DNA of 64,000 nt from the NCBI GenBank assembly GCA_030323305.1, contig CP106741.1, positions 5,937,501-6,001,500 of the forward strand, written 5' to 3'. This DNA is from Paenibacillus sp. CC-CFT747 (GTDB taxonomy: Bacteria > Bacillota > Bacilli > Paenibacillales > NBRC-103111). A model generated the notes under the pieces. The model was not told the origin of the DNA, ran no database searches, and saw only the letters and a program-made list of their open reading frames with translations. Each line of letters opens with the position of its first letter. Position 1 is the stretch's first letter. The translations under genes and the position numbers were made by a program. Below, one piece after another: positions 61,196-64,000 of the stretch.

Positions 61196-61226
61196 TAAAA
61201 AAACACCCTCAGCTCCGAGGGTGTTT
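61196..61226 (-). terminator. Attenuator terminator between riboswitch and nrdH
   Basis: On the minus strand AAACACCCTC pairs with GAGGGTGTTT around a 6-base loop and is followed by seven T. It lies 35 bases before the nrdH start and 125 bases after the cobalamin aptamer, so it is the expression platform: with adenosylcobalamin bound, transcription should stop here. Confidence 0.85.
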
Positions 61227-61349
61227 CAAACGAAAGTGTGCTAAAGTACGGCAAACTAACAACGCATTAGCGCCGCAAAGCTGCCGGGAAGCCCGTCCTG
61301 TTCGTTCCATTCCTCAACCCCCGGAGAAATGCAATCGTCGTTTCAGTCG

Positions 61350-61498
61350 GGCAGGTCTCCTGGCTTCGCTTCATTCTCCCGTTCCCTTCCCATGCCGAAG
61401 CACAGTGGGTCCAACGTTCGTCAGCGTTACAGTTGCGGGGACAGCGCTAGTCTTTCACTAGCTTCCCTATTAAACTACCGTGTAGTACCTAACCGAAA
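61350..61498 (-). ncRNA. Cobalamin (adenosylcobalamin) riboswitch
   Basis: Read on the minus strand, the conserved parts appear in order: TTTAATAGGGAAGC, a GTGAAA loop between paired CTAG arms, CGCTGTCCCCGCAACTGTAA (B12 box region), CCCACTGTGCTTCGGCATGG, and GAAGCCAGGAGACCTGCC near 61351-61368. This is the class I AdoCbl aptamer. It sits in the 5' leader of nrdHIEF, ahead of an intrinsic terminator. It would turn off the B12-independent reductase when B12 is plentiful, as known for some actinobacterial nrd operons. Confidence 0.93.
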
Positions 61499-61522
61499 CT
61501 ATTATGAAATTGGAATAAGGAG

Positions 61523-61551
61523 ATTGTAGCACAACGCGACCCACATTCCAA
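61523..61551 (-). promoter_or_regulatory. Promoter of the nrdHIEF leader
   Basis: On the minus strand TTGGAA (61551-61546) and TACAAT (61528-61523) are 17 bases apart. The riboswitch aptamer begins about 25 bases after the -10. This is a good sigma-A type promoter. Confidence 0.6.
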
Positions 61552-61600
61552 GATATAGTGAAAAAAGAGTTTTTCGTTCGTTTGAACTCAATATCTTGAT
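61548..61600. promoter_or_regulatory. Two NrdR-like boxes
   Basis: CACTATATCTTGG (minus strand, 61560-61548) overlaps the -35 element. A second copy, CTCAATATCTTGA (plus strand, 61588-61600), has ten of thirteen bases in common. Centres are 40 bases apart. Both resemble the ACACTATATATAGTGT box of NrdR, the ribonucleotide reductase repressor, which binds in pairs. Confidence 0.6.
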
Positions 61601-61704
61601 CCCGCGAAAAAGACGCTTTAATCCGTCTTTGACTGGAAACAAAGGCCTAAACGGCTGCGGGTGATAGAGCTATCGTAGCCGTTAACTCGAGTGTCCCGTG
61701 GTTC

Positions 61705-62439
61705 TTACTGCTTTTCTGCTGATATAATCAAAAACATGGGTCTTCGTAATTCATCCTTCATCCCAGGGATGCTTTGCAGCATTTCTTCGGAAGGAATGGG
61801 TTCTTTCACCGCTTTAATATGGAACCCGGCGTTAAGTAAGCCATTCAAATAAGTGGATAACGTACGATGATATTTAATCACGTTCTCCGTTAGGAAGGAT
61901 GTTTCCCGAATCCCCTCCTCCTGGTAGGTATCGACCGGCCAGTGCAACCGATTCCCTTGGTTATCATAATACCAATCTTGTTCGGCTCTCGAAGTGAATA
62001 CGGGATGTTCCACCGAAAAGATAAAGACACCATTAGCTTTCAAATAGTGATAGACCTTGTTGCAAATCAAATCAAAAGACTCCAAATAATGAAAAGCCAA
62101 TGAGCTGAGTACAATGTCAAATTGTCCTTCTGGGAAATGAATGTCTTCAATCGGCTTATGGATATACGAAATGGCTGGATCGTCTGTCCTTTCTCGAGCC
62201 TTTTGAAGCATTCTCTCCGAGATGTCTACGCCGACCACTGAGCTGGCCTGCCGCTCCCTTGCATAACGGCAATGCCATCCAAATCCGCACCCCAAATCCA
62301 GCACGCTCCTATTTCTGAAGTCCGGTAATAGGGATTGAAATACAGGCCATTCCCCTGCAGCCTCTAACCCTCTTACGGAACGCGGCATCTTTTCATACGC
62401 CGAATAAAAATTTTCGTCATCATACTTGTTTTGTTTCAT
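61705..62439 (-). CDS. Class I SAM-dependent methyltransferase
   Basis: Intact, 244 residues. Rossmann-type methyltransferase: SVLDLGCGFGWHCRYA (motif I), VVGVDISERMLQKA (motif II), FDIVLSSLAFHYL (motif IV). The SVEHPVF stretch and GNRLHWPVDTYQEEG are often seen in unnamed bacterial methyltransferases of this type. ATG at 62439 has AGGAGGT 8 bases upstream; the ATG at 62460 directly precedes that site. Substrate unknown. Just downstream, AACGGCT...AGCCGTT (about 61650-61683) can fold but lacks a T-run. Confidence 0.85.
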   Translation of the reverse strand: MKQNKYDDENFYSAYEKMPRSVRGLEAAGEWPVFQSLLPDFRNRSVLDLGCGFGWHCRYARERQASSVVGVDISERMLQKARERTDDPAISYIHKPIEDIHFPEGQFDIVLSSLAFHYLESFDLICNKVYHYLKANGVFIFSVEHPVFTSRAEQDWYYDNQGNRLHWPVDTYQEEGIRETSFLTENVIKYHRTLSTYLNGLLNAGFHIKAVKEPIPSEEMLQSIPGMKDELRRPMFLIISAEKQ

Positions 62440-62615
62440 ATTACACACCTCCTGGCTCATCTTCCATCCTATATTTTAATAAAGCATCAAGAAATTTTTC
62501 CAGTTGAAACACTACTATAACCAAAGTCAACCCCATCCTGTTAATGGTTAATTCTAATAAGGATAACGCTTTTGAGAAATACTCATTAGGGATAATCCAG
62601 GAGGTGAACTTCAAG

Positions 62616-62705
62616 ATGAGCACCAAAACCAAGCCCGATAAAAACAACCCGAAGAGCAGCCCGTCACGCTCTAACGACCCGGACGATCAAGGAAAGAAGA
62701 GCTAG
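62616..62705 (+). CDS. 29-residue hydrophilic microprotein
   Basis: An ATG 8 bases after a strong GGAGGTG starts a short frame reading MSTKTKPDKNNPKSSPSRSN and then an acidic-basic end DPDDQGKKS. Rich in K, S, P, N and D, without any hydrophobic residue to speak of. This composition recalls very small spore proteins of the Ssp type, but I find no firm family match. A terminator follows at 62756-62791. It lies between divergent methyltransferase and converging ileS genes, so it is a stand-alone gene. Confidence 0.55.
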   Translation: MSTKTKPDKNNPKSSPSRSNDPDDQGKKS

Positions 62706-62755
62706 AATTCGAAGCAAAGCTGACATGCCCACTCAACTATTAGGAAAACGTAAGG

Positions 62756-62791
62756 AAAAAAGGAACTTCAAAATCTATTGAAGTTCCTTTT
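62756..62791. terminator. Bidirectional terminator after the microprotein and ileS
   Basis: AGGAACTTCA (62761-62770) pairs exactly with TGAAGTTCCT (62779-62788), with A6 before it and T4 after it. It serves ileS on the minus strand (stop at 62816) and the microprotein on the plus strand. Confidence 0.85.
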
Positions 62792-62815
62792 AGAAAGCTT
62801 AACTCCTTATTATGC

Positions 62816-64000
62816 TTACTCTAGATCAATGAGCATTCGGACAATATTGTCTTCGATCGAAACGGCTTCCATGCCTGCTTTATTCTCGTAGGCGATACTC
62901 GTAAGCAACACGTTCTCATACAGCACATTCTCGAACCGCTGCATGGCTTCTTTCGTCTTGCTGTCGACATCTAGGAAAAGATTCACCCGCTTCTCGATCG
63001 GCAGATCCAGTTTTTTACGGTAGTCCTGAATGGCGCGTATGACCTCACGTACAACTCCTTCCTGCCGCAATTCCTCCGAAATTACCGTATTCAATGCAAC
63101 GGTCACTTGGTGACCGGCCGCTGAAGCGAACCCTTTCTTTGCCTGTTTTTCTATAAGCAGCTCGTCAAGGGTTAGATGAAAGTCTTCTTCATCCATGGTG
63201 ATGTCGAAATAACCGTTATCGACTATTTGATTGGTAACGTGAGAGGTTAGCTCCTTCAAATGTTGTTGAAGAGGGGCAACAAATTTACCATACTTTTTAC
63301 CAGCCGCTTTGAGGTTCAATTTGAGCCTGTACTCGACAAACCCCTTATCGCTCTTTTCCATCCGTATTTCTTTAACGTTTATTTCATCCTTGATGATGGT
63401 TTCGAATGGTCCCAGGTTGAATTCGCGGTTTAGCGAGATAACCAATTCGGACAGGGGCTGCCGGGTTTTGATCCCGGTTTCGTTACGTATGCTTCGGGCC
63501 AGTTCGACTATGTGCCTCGCCGTTTCCATGTCATTTTCCAATGCTTCGTCTATCGCGGATTCATCCGCCTTGGGGTAATCCGTAAGATGAACGCTTCCCG
63601 CGCCATCCAGGTTCAAGTAAATATCTTCGGCAAGGAATGGAGCATAGGGTGCGATCATCCTTGCAAGAGTCAACAACACTTCACACAGGGTCTGATAAGC
63701 GGATAATTTATCTCCTGACATCTCACTGCCCCAGAAACGATCACGCGAGCGGCGGATGTACCAGTTGCTGAGCTCGTCGATAAAGGCTTCGATTTCTTTA
63801 GCCGGGTTCAGGAAATCATTCGCTTCTAGTCCTTTTGTAACTTTTTGAAGCGTACTGTACAGCCGGGACAATATCCAACGATCCAATAGGTTCCTGGCGG
63901 CTTGCTTCGGATACTTTTCCGGCTCATATTGATCGATCGCCGCGTACAAGGCAAAGAAAGCGTGCACGTTGACCAGCGTATCGACTACTTTCGATTTGGC
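62816..64000 (-). CDS. ileS: Isoleucine-tRNA ligase, C-terminal part
   Basis: 394 residues visible; the N-terminal two thirds, with the HIGH and KMSKS motifs, lie beyond 64000. The visible start is the anticodon-binding domain (AARNLLDRWILSRLYSTLQK, SNWYIRRSRDRFW, MIAPYAPFLAEDIYLNL), followed by the C-terminal DUF5915-type region (IKTRQPLSELVISLN, QEGVVREVIRAIQDYRKKLDL). That region, in place of the C-terminal zinc-finger of the common bacterial enzyme, points to the eukaryote-like IleS (type 2), which in known cases resists mupirocin. No frame slip is seen in this gene. Confidence 0.93.
   Translation of the reverse strand, partial: AKSKVVDTLVNVHAFFALYAAIDQYEPEKYPKQAARNLLDRWILSRLYSTLQKVTKGLEANDFLNPAKEIEAFIDELSNWYIRRSRDRFWGSEMSGDKLSAYQTLCEVLLTLARMIAPYAPFLAEDIYLNLDGAGSVHLTDYPKADESAIDEALENDMETARHIVELARSIRNETGIKTRQPLSELVISLNREFNLGPFETIIKDEINVKEIRMEKSDKGFVEYRLKLNLKAAGKKYGKFVAPLQQHLKELTSHVTNQIVDNGYFDITMDEEDFHLTLDELLIEKQAKKGFASAAGHQVTVALNTVISEELRQEGVVREVIRAIQDYRKKLDLPIEKRVNLFLDVDSKTKEAMQRFENVLYENVLLTSIAYENKAGMEAVSIEDNIVRMLIDLE

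Noticed and set aside
62441..62647. A 68-codon hydrophobic frame on the minus strand before the methyltransferase
   Set aside because: Starts with TTG without a ribosome site and is opposite the better-supported microprotein. A small membrane protein cannot be fully excluded.
1..64000. Calling the frameshifted genes pseudogenes
   Set aside because: The losses are in homopolymers, spread evenly, and hit essential reductase genes. Assembly error explains them better.
1..64000. Insertion sequences, prophage, CRISPR arrays, tRNA or rRNA genes
   Set aside because: I saw no transposase, integrase or phage gene, no regular repeat array and no tRNA-like or rRNA segment.

Overview
The window looks like chromosome of a Paenibacillus-type spore-forming Bacillota. 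The signs are four CUT1 sugar ABC transporters of the LplB/YtcP kind with no ATPase gene beside them, a YesM/YesN-type two-component pair, membrane-anchored AraC regulators, many Gfo/Idh/MocA, PfkB and glycosidase genes, strong AGGAGG ribosome binding sites, and an nrdHIEF operon. More than 50 apparent single- or double-base losses, nearly all in runs of the same base, break about thirty genes, including nrdF, nrdE and nrdI. This looks like an unpolished long-read assembly and not gene decay. I therefore give each broken gene as one CDS and state where the frame slips.

Layout. (1) 1-6176, minus: LacI regulator joined to a ribokinase, DUF1446 and DUF4387 proteins, two permeases and a solute-binding lipoprotein, with a cre site upstream. 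(2) 6447-9327, minus: aldolase, Gfo/Idh dehydrogenase, DeoR regulator. (3) 9494-12323, minus: PfkB kinase, D-lyxose-isomerase-like cupin, DUF4432 epimerase-like protein. (4) 12531-16622, minus: LacI regulator, L-fucose/D-arabinose isomerase, DUF2961 (GH172) glycosidase, with matching LacI operators before regulator and isomerase. (5) 16828-20684: ArsR-DUF2087 regulator, dioxygenase plus AraC regulator, multidrug MFS exporter. (6) 20987-23865, plus: sensor kinase and response regulator. They face an eight-gene minus operon (23857-36410): permeases, binding protein, GH38 alpha-mannosidase, DegT aminotransferase, deacetylase-like protein, large lyase-like protein and Gfo/Idh dehydrogenase. (7) 36586-43744: transporter plus BNR beta-propeller protein (minus) with a divergent membrane AraC regulator (plus). 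(8) 43757-54848: two coupled sulfatases, a fourth transporter, two AraC regulators and a third sulfatase. (9) 54962-57077: IclR regulator and iron alcohol dehydrogenase. (10) 57527-64000: nrdHIEF behind NrdR-like boxes, a cobalamin riboswitch and a terminator; a methyltransferase; a 29-residue microprotein; the 3' part of ileS.

Working together, regions 1-8 form a glycan-scavenging island. Each module has its own importer and regulator plus enzymes that desulfate, cleave, isomerise, phosphorylate or oxidise the imported sugar. The transporters probably share one ATPase encoded elsewhere. Region 10 is housekeeping: deoxynucleotide supply tuned by B12 status, and tRNA charging.
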